Shown here: positions 10,521 through 23,300 of the stretch, piece after piece
Layout of the letters: the number at the start of each line of letters is the position of its first letter
How positions within the stretch are numbered: the first letter of the stretch is position 1
Notes under the pieces: model-generated
What the model was told of the DNA's origin: nothing
The model's database searches: none
The model's input: the letters and a program-made list of their open reading frames with translations, nothing else
Translations under genes and position numbers: made by a program
Source: Mesostigma viride
Taxonomy: Eukaryota; Streptophyta; Mesostigmatophyceae; Mesostigmatales; Mesostigmataceae
Assembly: GCA_009746045.1 (NCBI GenBank)
Contig: RPFO01000436.1
Location: 394,501-458,500 of the forward strand
Length of the DNA: 64,000 bases
Direction: 5' to 3'

Positions 10521-11470
10521 TCGATGATCGGCTACATGTTTCTGGAAGCCAGAAGGGGTTGCCTTGCGAGTTCGTAGCGATCGAGAACGTACTAATGATC
10601 GATAACGATTCGGCTTTCGCAGTGTATTGGTTTGCCATTCACCACGATGGGACAACAGGCGGGAATCCAACGGGCAAAATACACCTTTTCTTCACCTCCT
10701 AGCCATTACTGGCTGCTGTCGCCATGCTTGCCTGTTCGTTTGTTTCTGCTCATGAAGTTAGTTCATCATGAACGCTGCTGCGGGTCACCCCTTTCCATCA
10801 TGTGAGGAGACGAGACCAGGTTGTGGCCCTGATGGGGCTTTGGTGCGATTGGTGGCTGGCCGGCCCTGATGGGGCCACGGCTTAACGGATGTGGGCGAGC
10901 AGATAAGATACGTTAGGGGCCAGGGAATAAGTGCGTTTTTTTATGATAGTCTCACAACCATAGTTGAGGGGAGGATCAGTATACCTGCAGAGATGGGTTT
11001 TGCAATAGACATTACTGTGCTTATTTCAGGCTCGCCCTATGGGAACTGGTGGCGCGAGTGTGGTGAGTAAACCACTCTGCTTGCTTTAATAGGGCCCTTC
11101 CGCCTGATGAAAGGCCCTCCTCACATGGAGAAGAGGCTTATCCTTGCCTGTGAAAGAAGCCTGCTGCTCTTCACTGTACACTTAAAACCGGGGACGACCC
11201 TGGATGTAAACTAGGACCATTTTTTCACCGGCTAGAACAAGACCGAATTTCAATTTCAATTTAAATGGACGGCCTAAGGGTCCGACTTTACGATTTTCAC
11301 CTATGTGTCGAAAAAATTAATTTTTTAGCTTTTAGCTCATTTTATAGTTATGTTGCGGCGGGCTCAAAGGGGGCCGATCTGCCGCCTGTAGCGTAGCTCT
11401 ACTGTACCTCGCCTACACCATGTAAGGTGCTTGTTGTTACATAGGACTACTATGAGAAGGGGACCGGCGT
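10521..11470. other. 3' flank of the 872-aa gene, no gene seen
   Basis: Unique-looking sequence, probably 3' UTR up to about 11.2 kb (TGTAA at ~11209), then AT-rich sequence (11310-11350). No ORF with protein character was found. Confidence 0.4.
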
Positions 11471-12540
11471 TGCGCCGGTACTAGTGCCTAGCTACTGGCA
11501 ACCGTGCCCACCGTTGATTGCGGGAGGCGCGGAGCCTTGAGATATGTGCTTTGTTTTTCATTTTCACACCGTAATTAGAGTGGTGTGGTGAACGTAGGGA
11601 GGCCTCTTTGCATCTCCCACCGAGGCCCACCCTCGCTGCTGTTGGGGACGAGATTGGACAAAGGGGGCACGTGCCGGGCCCCAGCATGGTGAACTAGCCT
11701 AACTTCACAATGACTTGTACAATGATTTTGAGGGTGGCTAGGCTCCTGCACACACTTATTGTAATAAACTTGTTTCTCTGGTAGGAAGGCACTCCAATGG
11801 AACTTAGCTTCAGCACCTATATTATAATTGAATTGTAACATATCTCTGTTGGGAGTACATGCAGCACATATCCCTGAGAAGGGGCATATGGCTTTCAATA
11901 CATTCTTGGCTACTTCCTGCAAGGGTAGGGTGTAAACTACACCTGCTCTCCAGGGGTGCACCTGCACCACTATGTATTCCAGCAGCTTAGGCGCGGACAG
12001 AGGGTGGAAGATCATCATGGCTAAACAATGAATGGCTAGGGCATGGCTTCTCAGCAGAGAGGAACTCTCTGCGTAGGCCGGCAAAGCTTGGCTCAATTCT
12101 TCATGCACCATCCGTGGGGAGTCCCATTATAGCTAGGCGCACATGCGCATAGGCGTGAGCCACGTGCCAAGCTAAGCCTGACTAATCTACACTAGTGCTA
12201 TATATTCCCTAGACTGGGGTTGCTGGGGTGGCAGGGGGCGCCTGCCAGGGCTTGTGGTCGACATGGCATAACAATATACACAGCATATCATAACAAAGAG
12301 CGTGGGCAAGTAAGTGAAGCATAGCCAGAACGTAGCATGGCTAGCTAGTTGTACAAGGGCTAAGCTAAGGCTATGGCTGGTTGTGTACCGGCCGTGCGTT
12401 AGCGGTGCACGTGACTAGGTATGGTGGCGAGGCTAGGCAAACATTCTAGGCATGGCTGCCATGGCGGCAGCTAGTGGCTACCAAGGATTACAGGCTATCA
12501 AGGAGATAACCAAGCTATCAAGGAGCTATGGCTATTCTAG
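11471..12540. repeat. Dispersed retroelement flank (shared with 14.3-15.0 and 48.2-50.1 kb)
   Basis: CACATATCCCTGAGAAGGGG, CAAGGGTAGGGTGTAAACTA and AGAGAGGAACTCTCTGC recur at 14310-14870, and partly at 48240-48330, 49590-49620 and 56240-56275, always next to L1-like ORF1 relics. I read this as untranslated or terminal sequence of those elements. The long minus-strand ORF here (11575-12111) lies wholly inside the repeat and shows no known domain. Confidence 0.55.
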
Positions 12541-12544
12541 CCCG

Positions 12545-12740
12545 CAGGGGGCGTCCACATCTTGTGGTTGATCATCAGGTCCCCGCGCCCCTCCAGTACA
12601 CCTTGGGCTTCTGGGGGTCCTGCTTGTGGCAGAGGTATTCCGGCCACAGGTCGTGTTGCTGCTGCTGCTGAGTGGGGTTCAGGTCGTCGTCCAGGGACTC
12701 AGTATAGGCGGTGTGCTATTGCTTTGATTAGCATAGTACT
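12545..12740 (-). pseudogene. L1-like ORF1 C-terminal fragment
   Basis: The minus strand encodes an LTPAQQQQ-like stretch, then LWPEYL, HKQDPQKPKVYWRG and LMINHKMW. This matches the ends of the ORF1 relics at 50.7-52.1 kb and 55.9-56.2 kb. In L1-type ORF1 proteins this is the C-terminal part of the RNA-binding region. It is truncated and frameshifted. Confidence 0.6.
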
Positions 12741-12761
12741 CTGTGAGATGCCTCCATATAT

Positions 12762-13115
12762 CAAGGAGACAACCAGCGCAGGCCAGAAATCGGGAGAATC
12801 CGGACCATGGTAGCTCGAGCCTGCCGTTATCTTGTCCGCATGTTCGAGTCGTTCAGGATTATGAAGATGAATGGTGATCGATGGAAATGTGTAGCCTTGT
12901 GCATTGAAATTATGGCTGGCGTACGTGTAGAGCGACTCTAGAGATTACCTAGACGGTGGTGCCGGAAACAGCTTACTTGATCAGGGCGTGTGTTTCGAGC
13001 CTAACTGGCCGGGATGTCTAGTGGTGCGGGGGGGTGTCTAGTGGTGAGCACCATTGCTGTGATCGCTCTCCCACCATTTACGAGGAAATACCCGCAAATG
13101 GAAAACCACTGAAAA
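12762..13115 (+). repeat. Left arm of a ~350-bp inverted duplication
   Basis: It matches 14338-14672 in reverse orientation, with a few per cent difference and small indels (for example GTGTTTCGAGCCTAACTGGC and ACCCGCAAATGGAAAACCAC in both). The arms flank the reverse-transcriptase fragment at 13.2-14.0 kb. Confidence 0.75.
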
Positions 13116-13199
13116 GGTCTAGCTAGTCAGTCACTACGTTAGCCATGCCATGATTCCATGATATATGCATGCATGGCACGACCACTTCGGTGCGCATTC

Positions 13200-14060
13200 A
13201 ACACGGCTTGACCCCGCCATGTCCACTGCAGACCGGCCTCGATCTGGCAGGGTTGCGTCCTGTCGCCGTACCTGTTTATTATTGTAGTGGATTATGTTAT
13301 GCGCCAGGCACGTGCCCGCTTTGCTAGCATTGCAGGCCGTGCCCGGCCCCTGGCCTAGTGATCACGAACGAGCTTGGGGAAGGGCGGGGCCAACTAACAA
13401 GCAGAATTTACTAGCTGACCTCATTTATGCCGACGACATCACGCTCCTCGAGAAGCCGGAGTCTGCCCAACTTTGGCTGGACTGCCTGGCGCTCGAGGCT
13501 CGGGCGCCCGGGTTGGTCTAGAAATCAGCCCCACAACGGAGGCCCTAGCCCTCGGCATGGCAGTGCCTGAGCCCACACGGCCGCCCGCCTCTTAGACGAC
13601 ACTGAGGTCAACTACCCTACTTCTGGCCGCCTCAAGCTGCTCGGCCGTTGGCTTCCCGACTGCATGCTGAGGACGACCTGACGACACGGATCGGCATGGC
13701 GTGGGCGCAACTCCATGACCACCGCCGCTGGTGGAGCAACCCCGCCCTACCCCGGATCGTCATGGACATGTGCTACCCTATAGACGTGACGGGCTTACAC
13801 CGCCGCCGGGCAGCCCGGCTCCTGGTTTGTCTGTAATATGGAGACAGATGGTACGCAAGGATAGATGGCAAGTAGGGATGAAGGAGACCACCCGCAAGTC
13901 TGTGGGGGCTCCGCCGGCGTGTGACCGCGTATATGGCACTCATAGCGATTCGGGCCGTGGTGCCCACAACCCTGTAACTAGGACCTAGATAGCTTACCTC
14001 ATCCATTCCATCCCATGTTCCCCTCCCACTGAGGACTTATGCTCACGTGACGCAGTCATG
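13200..14060 (+). pseudogene. LINE reverse-transcriptase relic (ORF2)
   Basis: Across several frames the plus strand encodes WQGCVLSPYLFIIVVDYVM (RT motif with QG..LSP) and LLADLIYADDITLLE (the YADD catalytic box). After more breaks come RIGMAWAQLHDHRRWW and VRKDRWQ...SDSGRGAHNPVTR, the last shared with the relic at 3.25-3.75 kb. The order RT palm, thumb, C-terminus is preserved but stop codons and frameshifts break it. It belongs to a non-LTR (L1-like) element. Confidence 0.75.
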
Positions 14061-14274
14061 CATGTCTATTTAAATCTAATTCATTAATGCATGGCACAAA
14101 AGTACTTATGAGCAGCTACACTAGTGGGTGCGTTCGTCACTAGTATAGCAAAAGCACAGCAGATGCAGTCAGGCCGCCCCATGTTCGATTGGCTGCAGAT
14201 GATAAGGCGGCTGGGAACTTTTTGGAACTCATTTGGAAACCCCAGTTTGGGGTTAATTCCTGACAAGAATTAAA

Positions 14275-15250
14275 TTAAATTAAACATATCTCGGTTGGGA
14301 GTACATGTAGCACATATCCCTGAGAAGGGGCATATGGCCTTTTCAGTGGTTTTCCATTTGCGGGTATTTCCTCGTGAATGGTGGGAGAGCGATCGCAGCA
14401 ATGGCGCTCACCACTAGACACTCCCGGCCAGTTAGGCTCGAAACACACGCCCTGATCACGCATGCTGTTTCCGGCCCCACCGTCTAGGTCATCTAGTCGC
14501 TCTACACGTAAGCCAGCCATAATTTCAATGCACAAGGCTACACATTTCCATCACCATTCATCTTCATCATCCTGAACGACTCGAACACGCGGACAAGATA
14601 ACGGCAGGCTCGAGCTACCATGGTCCGGATTCTCCCGATTTCTGGCCTGCGCTGGTTGTCTCCTTGATATGGCTTTTGATACATTCTTGGCTACTTCCTG
14701 CAAGGGTAGGGTGTAAACTACACCTGCTTCGGGTGCACAAAGTGCACGCACCTGCACCACTATGCGGTATTCCAGCAGCTTAGGCGCGGACATAGGGTGG
14801 AAGATCATCATGGCTAAACATTGAATGGCTAGGGCATGGCTTCTCAGCAGAGAGGAACTCTCTGCATAGGCAAAGCTAAGCTCAATTCTTCATGCAATGA
14901 TCATCCGTGGGGAGTCCCATTATAGCTAGGCGCACATGCGCGTAGGCGTGAGCCACGTGTGTGCTGGGCTAAGCCTGACTAATCTACACTACTGCTATAT
15001 ACTTCCAGGGCTAGACTGGGGATGCTGGGGTGGCAGGGGGCGCCTGCCAGGGCTTGTGGTCGACGTGGATGACCGCCCCCCTCCGTCCAGTATACCGGTT
15101 TCCCCCCTGCGCTCTGCCGGAGCTGGAGGTAGGTCGGCCATATAGCTCCTTGATATAGCTCCCGTTGCCGCTGTTGCTGTGCATGCCAGAGTCAAGTTGT
15201 CGTCCAGCGTGTAGGAAGTCCTCGAGAGCTTCTTGCGGCATTTAAATAAC
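14275..15250. repeat. Retroelement flank with the right arm of the inverted duplication
   Basis: 14338-14672 is the reverse complement of 12762-13115. 14290-14340 and 14670-14900 copy the 11.8-12.1 kb repeat. 14930-15130 contains GCCTGCCAGGGCTTGTGGTC and TATACCGGTTTCCCCCCTGC, also found at 52.6 and 56.5 kb. No intact coding region. Confidence 0.65.
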
Positions 15251-15254
15251 AGCA

Positions 15255-16440
15255 GCTAGCTTATCCGCCATGTACTTAAAGGTGGGGGGCACGGGGACCG
15301 GGCCAGCCTTAACCTGGGCGCGGGGAAGGCGGACAGCCGACATCCGCAGCTCACCAGTGAGTTGCATGCGGGGAAGAATGTCGCGCTAAAATGCTATGGC
15401 AAGAGACTCCGAGTTCTCACCTGCCGGCTCGGCTGGTCGAAGTGCTTGACGATGACATTGTAGCTGCGCTCAGTGATGTCGGCCTCCTTGCGTAGGTCGA
15501 CCGTTTGTTGCTTGAGATGTGCCGCGATGGTGAAGGCGGTGGAGGTGGTGTGGTGCAATTCAGCATGTCCGCCCAGGTCTCAGTCTGGGTGGGAGGAGCA
15601 TCGTCGGCGGGGCCAGAAGATGCCGGCCGGGCGGCAATGTCTTTCACCGCCTGGGCGGTGAGGCCTGCGGTGTTTTGCAGGCACTCAATGGCTATGGCGT
15701 GGTCGTGGAGGCGCTGGTCGATGTCGAGGAGCTGGGCCTTGATGTCGGCGGTGGAGGTGGAGGCGGCAGTGGAGGTGGAGGCGAGGAGGGTGGAGACAGG
15801 TCTGTGGAGGTGGCGGTGGTGGAAACGTGAGGGAGCTCAGCAGCCAGTGTGCTGCCCATTGCTGCCACATCTGCAGCAAGGGTTTTCACGTACTGCTCGA
15901 GGGCTTCCTGAAGGATGGAGCGGTAGGTGGCTGCGGAAATGGTAGGAGCCAAGATCTCGCCATCAGAGCGCACGAGAAGGGAGCAGAGGATGATATGCTG
16001 AAGGCGCGGGGGCGTGGTTGGGGATGGTCCGTCACATAGGTGAGGGGACACCATGTGCCGTCTGGGAAGATGAGGCGGTTGGTGCTGTGGAGATGGAGGC
16101 ACAGGTCGTAAAGCGAGGCGTAGTCGGGACCCGTAAAAGATGCAGTGCATGGCACTTGCCGGGGCCATGTTTGTCCAGCTGTGGTCGGCGAAGGATATCA
16201 GCCGAACGTGCGCGCGGTGCTGTTGGGCGCGATTCTGCTGGGCGGTTGCGTTTGGGATCAGGCGAGGCCGCAGGAGCCGAGTGCACTACTAACGCTTGAC
16301 GGTAGTGTCACCGCTGCCTGGTAGGCCGGGCGGAGCTCCAGCCGAAGCTGCAGGCGAATTTTCTTGGCTCATTGCAGCTGCCGGGCTGCGTTGCGTAGTC
16401 GAGCGTTTGGTCGCCATAATATTGCGTTTTAGCTTCGGGA
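15255..16440 (-). pseudogene. L1-like ORF1 relic, copy A
   Basis: Read leftward from about 16.42 kb the minus strand encodes, with frameshifts, an N-terminus starting MSQENSPAAS, then HCIFYGSRLRLALRPVPPSP and QHIILCSLLVRSDGEILAP, a long Pro/Ser/Thr linker, and a C-terminal region with HNVIVKHFDQPAG and LTGELRMSAVRLPR. This order matches the better-kept copy at 52.5-54.0 kb. By analogy with L1 ORF1 it would be an RNA-binding nucleic-acid chaperone. Multiple breaks make it a pseudogene. Confidence 0.65.
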
Positions 16441-16714
16441 AAATATATCAGAGTGTGCGTCATAGAAAGACGAGGCGATTGTGATATTCATGGCCGAATT
16501 TGGTGCCCAACCGTGAAAGTTATGAGCGCCGTCGTCGGCCATGGCTACGTCGTGGCTAGCAGCTATAGCACTGTTTATTAACCCCGATAAATGGATGGAT
16601 GGTGAGACTGACAAGAATCTGTGCACTCCACTCACTCCAGACTGTCGCATGGCCGTTGTAAAGTTGTCACAGCGAAAAAATTATTATCTCTGACGGCCGG
16701 TGACTAGGGTTCAG

Positions 16715-17165
16715 GACGGTACCCGGTACTACCAGAAAAAACCGGTACCAGTACCCAGTATCGTTACTAATGATACCGGTACCGGGTCGGGCATCGAAAG
16801 CTGGGTACCGGTACCGGGTTGGCCATCATGGATATCCGGTCACAGCCGGCACCCGGTATCGGTACCCAGCCCGGCGGCCCTACAGGCGAGATCGACCATC
16901 TCGAGAGTGACCAGTCACCGAGTGAGGAGTGACGAGTCGCGAGAGTCGCCACTTTACTATGCTACAGTAAATTTCCTTGGCTTCTAGTCTAGTAGCCACG
17001 AAGCAAAAGCTGCTGAACTGCCTGGCATGACTCATCATTCAGGCATTTGTTACCGCCATCCGCCGGTTTGTTCTGTGCGCTTTGGTTCCAGCGGGTACTG
17101 GTACCGGGTACCGGTAGTTCCGGGTACAGGCGCTGGGTTACCAATTTTGGGTACCGTCCCGAAAC
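16715..17165. repeat. Two clusters of GGTACC/ACCGGT palindromes
   Basis: 16718-16880 and 17085-17155 are dense in GGTACCGGTACCGGGT-like sequence on both strands. They are separated by about 200 bp of ordinary sequence. The second cluster lies beyond the poly(A) motif of the coiled-coil gene. Confidence 0.7.
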
Positions 17166-17277
17166 CGACCGCCGATAAACTGAGCCAGGCGAATGCCTGT
17201 CCAAAAGAATGACCATTTTGTCAATACCCGTTAAAAGTCTCTTCATGCCATTCCTTTGCTGTGCATGAGCCCGGTCG

Positions 17278-17282
17278 TTACA
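17278..17282 (-). terminator. Candidate poly(A) signal TGTAA of the coiled-coil gene
   Basis: TGTAA on the minus strand, 47 nt after the stop codon. TGTAA is the usual chlorophyte poly(A) signal, but the distance is rather large, so this is only suggestive. Confidence 0.4.
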
Positions 17283-17328
17283 TGAGGAAGCCAGGTGGCT
17301 CATGGCTGCCTTCAGTGCCTCATTTAAC

Positions 17329-20300
17329 TTAGCAGATGGTGTTGGCCCAATCTTCCCACTCATCCCGTTGCTGCTCTGCCAATGCCAGTGCCTCCTCCAC
17401 TCGCTCCAAGTCCTTCTGCGCCGCTTCTGCTGCCAGCTCAGCGGCTCTTATGGCCACCTCAGCTTCCAGGGCCTGCGATGGCAACGTGTCCATCGCATGG
17501 CTTTGACCCACTATGTCAGCAGTAGAGGCTTGTGGACATACACAGTGCGCCGATCTGGACATAAAAATTATGTAGCCCTACCTCCAACGTAGCATGCCAC
17601 CAGATTCTGCATCCATTTCATCTCCATCAGCCTGAAAATAGGTAATGTGGCTAGTACCATGGCAGATTTGATCTCCCTATGGCCAGGAACCTAACAACTT
17701 CACGCCTGCTATAAGTGTCCCATTTACCACTACATTATACACAACATGTGCCTGCCTAAACCATCCTAATTATGAAATCACTGGCATCGCGTCATCTTGT
17801 TGCCTGACGAAGGCGCAAGCACACACAGAGCCGGCATGCATGACTGGGTAGCAGCCAGAAGTATATACCCCGCCGAAACACCCGTGCAAATGGTTACTCT
17901 TTCTAAGCACTCTCACCGGCCCCTTCCCCCTAAGGTGCAACGGCTACCCTCGCCCGTCTGTCCACATGGATTACATCTGTGCGCACCTGTTTGCTTGCTC
18001 GCCCCTCTGCACGCCATTAGCTGTATGCTTGCCCCTCTCACCCCGTCTGTTGCCTCGCCTGCACCTCGGCCCCCACCAGCCTGCTCGCCTGCACCTCGGC
18101 CCCCACCAGCTTGCTCGCCTGCACCTCGGCCCCCACCAGCTTGCTCGCCTGCCCCCCTCCTGCTTGCTCACCCCGCCCCCACACCTGTTTCCTCGCCTGC
18201 CCCCCAACTGCCTGCTCGCCTGCCCCCCAACTGCCTTCTCGCCTGCCCCCCAACTGCCTGCTCGCCTGCCCCCCAACTGCCTGCTCGCCTGCCCCCCTCC
18301 TGCTTGCTCGCCTGCCCACCGGGAACCCACCTGCTTGCTCGCGCGTGCCTCCGCATCCGCCAACTGGCGCGCGATCCGCGCCGTCTCGTCCTGCGACGCC
18401 TTGAGAGCAGCCTCCAGCTCTGCGCGGCGCGCCGTCACCTGGGTGTACTCGTTTTCCACCTGGCAGGGTGGCAAGTGGGGGGGTCAAAGGGGTGTGGTGG
18501 GATTCGACACCCAACACCCGGCCAGCAATCAGGTCATTAGCCACTTAACATTTGTGATTCCGAAATCACTCAACATCTGCTGGGCATTACTGTCATGGAC
18601 TATTTCTAGTTTTATTTTTTACGGACATCTTATGTGATAATATGCTCCGCCAACCCAGCCCCCACCTCCACCCCTGCCCCTCTTCTGCACCCCAACCCAT
18701 TAACTCGATCATCAGAGGCACATGTCCATCCTTTGCCGCATCCCATGCCAGTGACGCCGCAGTCATCGTTTCGGTTAAATGAATGAGAATATGACTTCAC
18801 AAAGATGATCACTGCAGCCATGACTATAGAGTTATTCTCAAGCTTTTCCTCCCCCCATAGCCGAGGTGCTGGCCCCGACACAACACCCCCTTCTCTCTAC
18901 ACCACAACCATAACCCTCCACAAACAAGACCCCCTTCTCTGTCCATAACCATTACGCGTGACCAACAACACCTCCTCTAGCCACAACCACTACCCTCCAC
19001 CCTTATGGGAGCCCCCACCTCCAGCTTGCCTGCGCTCAAGCGCGTCCATCCTCTGCCGCATGCCCCAGTGATCCACCACCCATGATACCTGTGGGAGCCT
19101 TTCCTATCACTGTGGGAGCCTTTCCTATCACTGTGGGAGCCTTTCCTATCACTGTGGGAGCCTTTCCTATCACTGTGGGAGCCTTTCCTATCACTGTGGG
19201 AGCCTTTCCTATCACTGTGGGAGCCTTTCCTATCACTGTGGGAGCCTTTCCTATCACTGTGGGAGCCTTTCCTATCACTGTGGGAGCCTTTCCTATCACT
19301 GTGGGAGCCTTTCCTATCACTCTGGTGCAATCCGTGATTACTCCCTTCAGTCATACACAAGTGTTGCAGGAGCAATAGCGCTGCCTTGCCTGCTCGTCAT
19401 TGTGACCTATTACTAAGACCTAGTATTATGACAAGTACACCTCCCCACACACGTTTAAGATTCTCAGGTTTAAGATCATGAGACCCTGGATTTTGAAATT
19501 TCAGGTTTAAGATCGCAGGGCTGGTTTTGGGCAAAAAGATCTTAAAGTTGGTACAAAAAGCTGCCAAGTTCCGGCCAGTGCCCAGTGTACTCAGGTATGC
19601 CGCATCATGTTTAAGAACGCCTACAGCTCTCAAATTTAAGATCATCAGCCCCGGATTTGATTTTAGGTTTAAGATCGCAGCCCTGGGTCGGCCGGACCCC
19701 AATCTTAAACGTGGGGGGGGGGGGGGTAGACCCGATAGGGCCAAGCCCCTATTATTGGAGACTCTACTATTTGGAGACTCGTATTCAAGTCCGGATGCTA
19801 TCTAAATTCCCGTGCCCGTGGCCCGGTGCCCGTGGCTACTGGCCCGTTGAAATTCCTGCCGTCCCTCCGTTGCTGAATTTTTTTGCCTGTGGCTAGCTGA
19901 GTGGCTGTTGCGGCCCGTGGGCCGTGGCTACAGGAGAGGCCCGTCGCCCGTCGCCCGTCGCCCGTCGCCCGTCGCCTGTCATTCCCTCCGTCCCTTGCTC
20001 AACTTTGCCCGTGGCCATTGGCCCGTGGCTATCGGCCCGTCGCCCAGTGCCGCTGAAATTCCTTCCGCCCCTCGCTGAAATTGCCCGCTGCTAGTTGCCC
20101 GTCACCCCTCGCCCGTCGCCTGGCATTCCTTCGATCCCTTTCTCGGAGTAGTGAGCTGCTTCGCTGTGCTCCAGAGAGAAGGCCACCGTTGGCGGCCGCG
20201 TGCCTGGCGGCGTACCTGTCGCTTCGCACGTAGTGTATCTGGTATTCATCCATCGATTTCCGGAGATCTCCGGAGTTACCCCAAATGGCTGATTTCCGTA

Positions 20301-23300
20301 CCATGAGTCCTTACCTTATTATCGGCGGTACTCCCCTAAATAGGCGACAAACGGTCATGAAGTTTGGTTTACACAGGGGTTAAGACCTACTGTTAGTGCC
20401 ATGCTTCTGAACATGCGGCTCGAGTTCCCGACAATGCCCCTCATTAATTCTGATTCCCCCACCTCCGGCTTGCGCGCTCACAGCGTGCCCACCTCGTGTC
20501 GCGTGCCCTAGTGACAATAGCCTACTAGCCACATGCTCGAGAGTGATGCCCCCACTCTCGATCCCCAAGCAGCATCCCCCCCGAGCCCCCCACCTCCAGC
20601 TTGCGCGCACACAACGAGTCCATCTTGTGCCGCATCTCCTCCATCAGCCGCCGGTGCTCGCCCGCACCCGCGCGCTTGAGCTCTCGATTCTCCCTGTGGG
20701 GGCGCGCCAGGTGCCGTGGAAAGAGACGCACCACTTTCTACTATGAGAGAAGGGCATACGCCGGCCCTTAGGGGGGCACACACTAGTAATAACAAAAAGG
20801 GCGTACACACGCCCATAAGGGGCACACACTAGTCATAACAAAAAGGGCGTACACACGCCCATAGGGGGCACACACTAGTCATAACAAAAAGGGCGCACAC
20901 ACGCCCATAGGGGGCACACACTAGTCATAACAAAAAGGGCGTACACACGCCCATAAGGGGCACACACTAGTCATAACAAAAAGGGCGTACACACGCCCAT
21001 AGGGGGCACACACTAGTAATAACAAAAAGGGCGCACACACGCCCATAAGGGGCACACACTAGTCATAACAAAAAGGGCGCACACACGCCCATAGGGGGCA
21101 CACACTAGACACTAGTCATAACAAAAAGGGCGTACACACGCCCATAAGGGGCACACACTAGTCATAACAAAAAGGGCGTACACACGCCCATAAGGGGCAC
21201 ACACTAGTCATAACAAAAAGGGCGCACACACGCCCATAAGGGGCACACACTAGTCATAACAAAAAGGGCGTACACACGCCCATAAGGGGCGCACACTAGT
21301 CATAACAAAAAGGGCGCACACACGCCCATAAGGGGCACACACTAGTCATAACAAAAAGGGCGTACACACGCCCATAAGGGGCACACACTAGTCATAACAA
21401 AAAGGGCGTACACACGCCCATAAGGGGCACACACTAGTCATAACAATAAGGGCGTACACACGCCCATCAGGGGCACACACTAGTCATAACAAAAAGGGCG
21501 TACACACGCCCATAAGGGGCACACACTGGTCATAACAAAAAGGGCGTACACACGCCCATAAGGGGCACACACTAGTCATAACAATAAGGGCCTACACACG
21601 CCCATAAGGGGCACACACTAGTCATAACAATAAGGGCCTACACACGCCCATAAGGGGCACACACTAGTCATAACAATAAGGGCCTACACACGCCCATAAG
21701 GGGCACACACTAGTCATAACAAAAAGGGCGTACACACGCCCATAAGGGGCACACACTAGTCATAACAAAAAGGGCGCACACACGCCCATAAGGGGCACAC
21801 ACTAGTCATAACAATAAGGGCGTACACAGGCCCATAAGGGGCACTCAGTAGGTGTATCTGGGCATCTGCTATGGAAGGGGCCACGCACCCGTTGTAACAA
21901 AATGGGCAGACACCTGCCATCGGCGCATGCGCCGGGTGTTGCAAAAGGGCCCATGCCGGCCAGTTGAAGTAAAAGGGCACACCACCTGCCAAGGGCATAA
22001 CGGTCATTAGGCGCATACCTGGCCTGTTGCAAGGGTAATCCAGCTAAGTAACGTCAAAGCCATTGCATCTAACAAACACAGGCAGCCACTTACGTGTCCA
22101 GGCCCTGACGCCCACCCTCCCCACGGGACTAGCATCACGGCTGCCTGATTTTCCATCCAGTAAGACCAGCCAAAACCATTGACCAAGTTCAGCCCTTACT
22201 TGACCAAGTTCAGCCCTTACTTGACCAAGTTCAGCCCTTACTTGACCAAGTTCAGCCCTTACTTGACCAAGTTCAGCCCAAGTCCAGCCCTTACTGTTCC
22301 AACCAGTAGGGGCCAGTCAAAACCACGAAACGGGGACCGTCCACAGGACTACCGTGGTCCCCCGCGTACTTCCCAACCAGCTGGGAAAGTGGAATTGATT
22401 GCCTTTCACAGCGGTAGAGTAGGCCCAGCCACGGCACGAGCATTATGAGCGCAGTCACCCGCTAACGTTTCCAACCAGTAAAAGGCCACCGAACGATGAG
22501 ACCAACATGGACACGCGCTAACTTCTCACGCCGCTGACTCACTTGACAAGCGGCTGACTCACTTTTCCAGCCGCTGGAGCCTCTCTTGGATGTCCGTAGC
22601 GAGCAGCAGGTTTAGCGGCAGCAGCTTGGAGCGTGCGCCCTTGCCGCCCCGTACAGTAACCCGGGCATCCATGTTGGCAAAGTCGCCGCCGTTCTCCTTG
22701 CCAGGCGAGGGGAGGCCGAGCGAGCCTCCAAACTCGGGTGCCTTCTTGTCCCCGTCCTCTGGCTCGCCTGCCACGATGACGATGCACGTGGGTGATTGTT
22801 CGAATCCATGATGATGTGGCAGTTGCCAGAAGCCCAGTGAATGGAAGGGAAAACGCAGATACGGTTAGCACAGCTGGGTGGCGAAAACTTGAATTGGGGT
22901 TGTACGGTGAAAGAGACCTAGCGACCTGTCGCCGGCCAGGACGTGTCAAAACTAAAGAGCTACTTAGTCGCGAAATTGAAACATTCAAGCGATAGCAGCG
23001 GCGACTGCTCCATGTCAAACATACCATGATAGTACCAGCACACAACCGAGGCCCACTATATACTACTACAGTAGAAAATAAACAGACCAGACAGATAATG
23101 AACACCTTGTCAGGTGTTTCCATGTTTCCGTAATGATGCCTAGGGACTGTAATACATCTTCACACACAATTGAGCATCAGACCCAGCCCAACGGCCCATG
23201 TCCAGGCTAGCGCTCATGGTCAGGCACCATTGAGCATGACCATGAATCTCAGCATCGATCGCATTTCGGAGAGTACCCTGCGTCTCTATCAGCAACCCAC

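Noticed and set aside
11575..12111. 178-aa minus-strand ORF
   Set aside because: Lies wholly within a dispersed repeat also found at 14.3-14.9 kb.
17797..18637. Pro/Cys-rich plus-strand ORFs (247 and 223 aa)
   Set aside because: Antisense translation of the exon 9 echo array and exon 9 itself.
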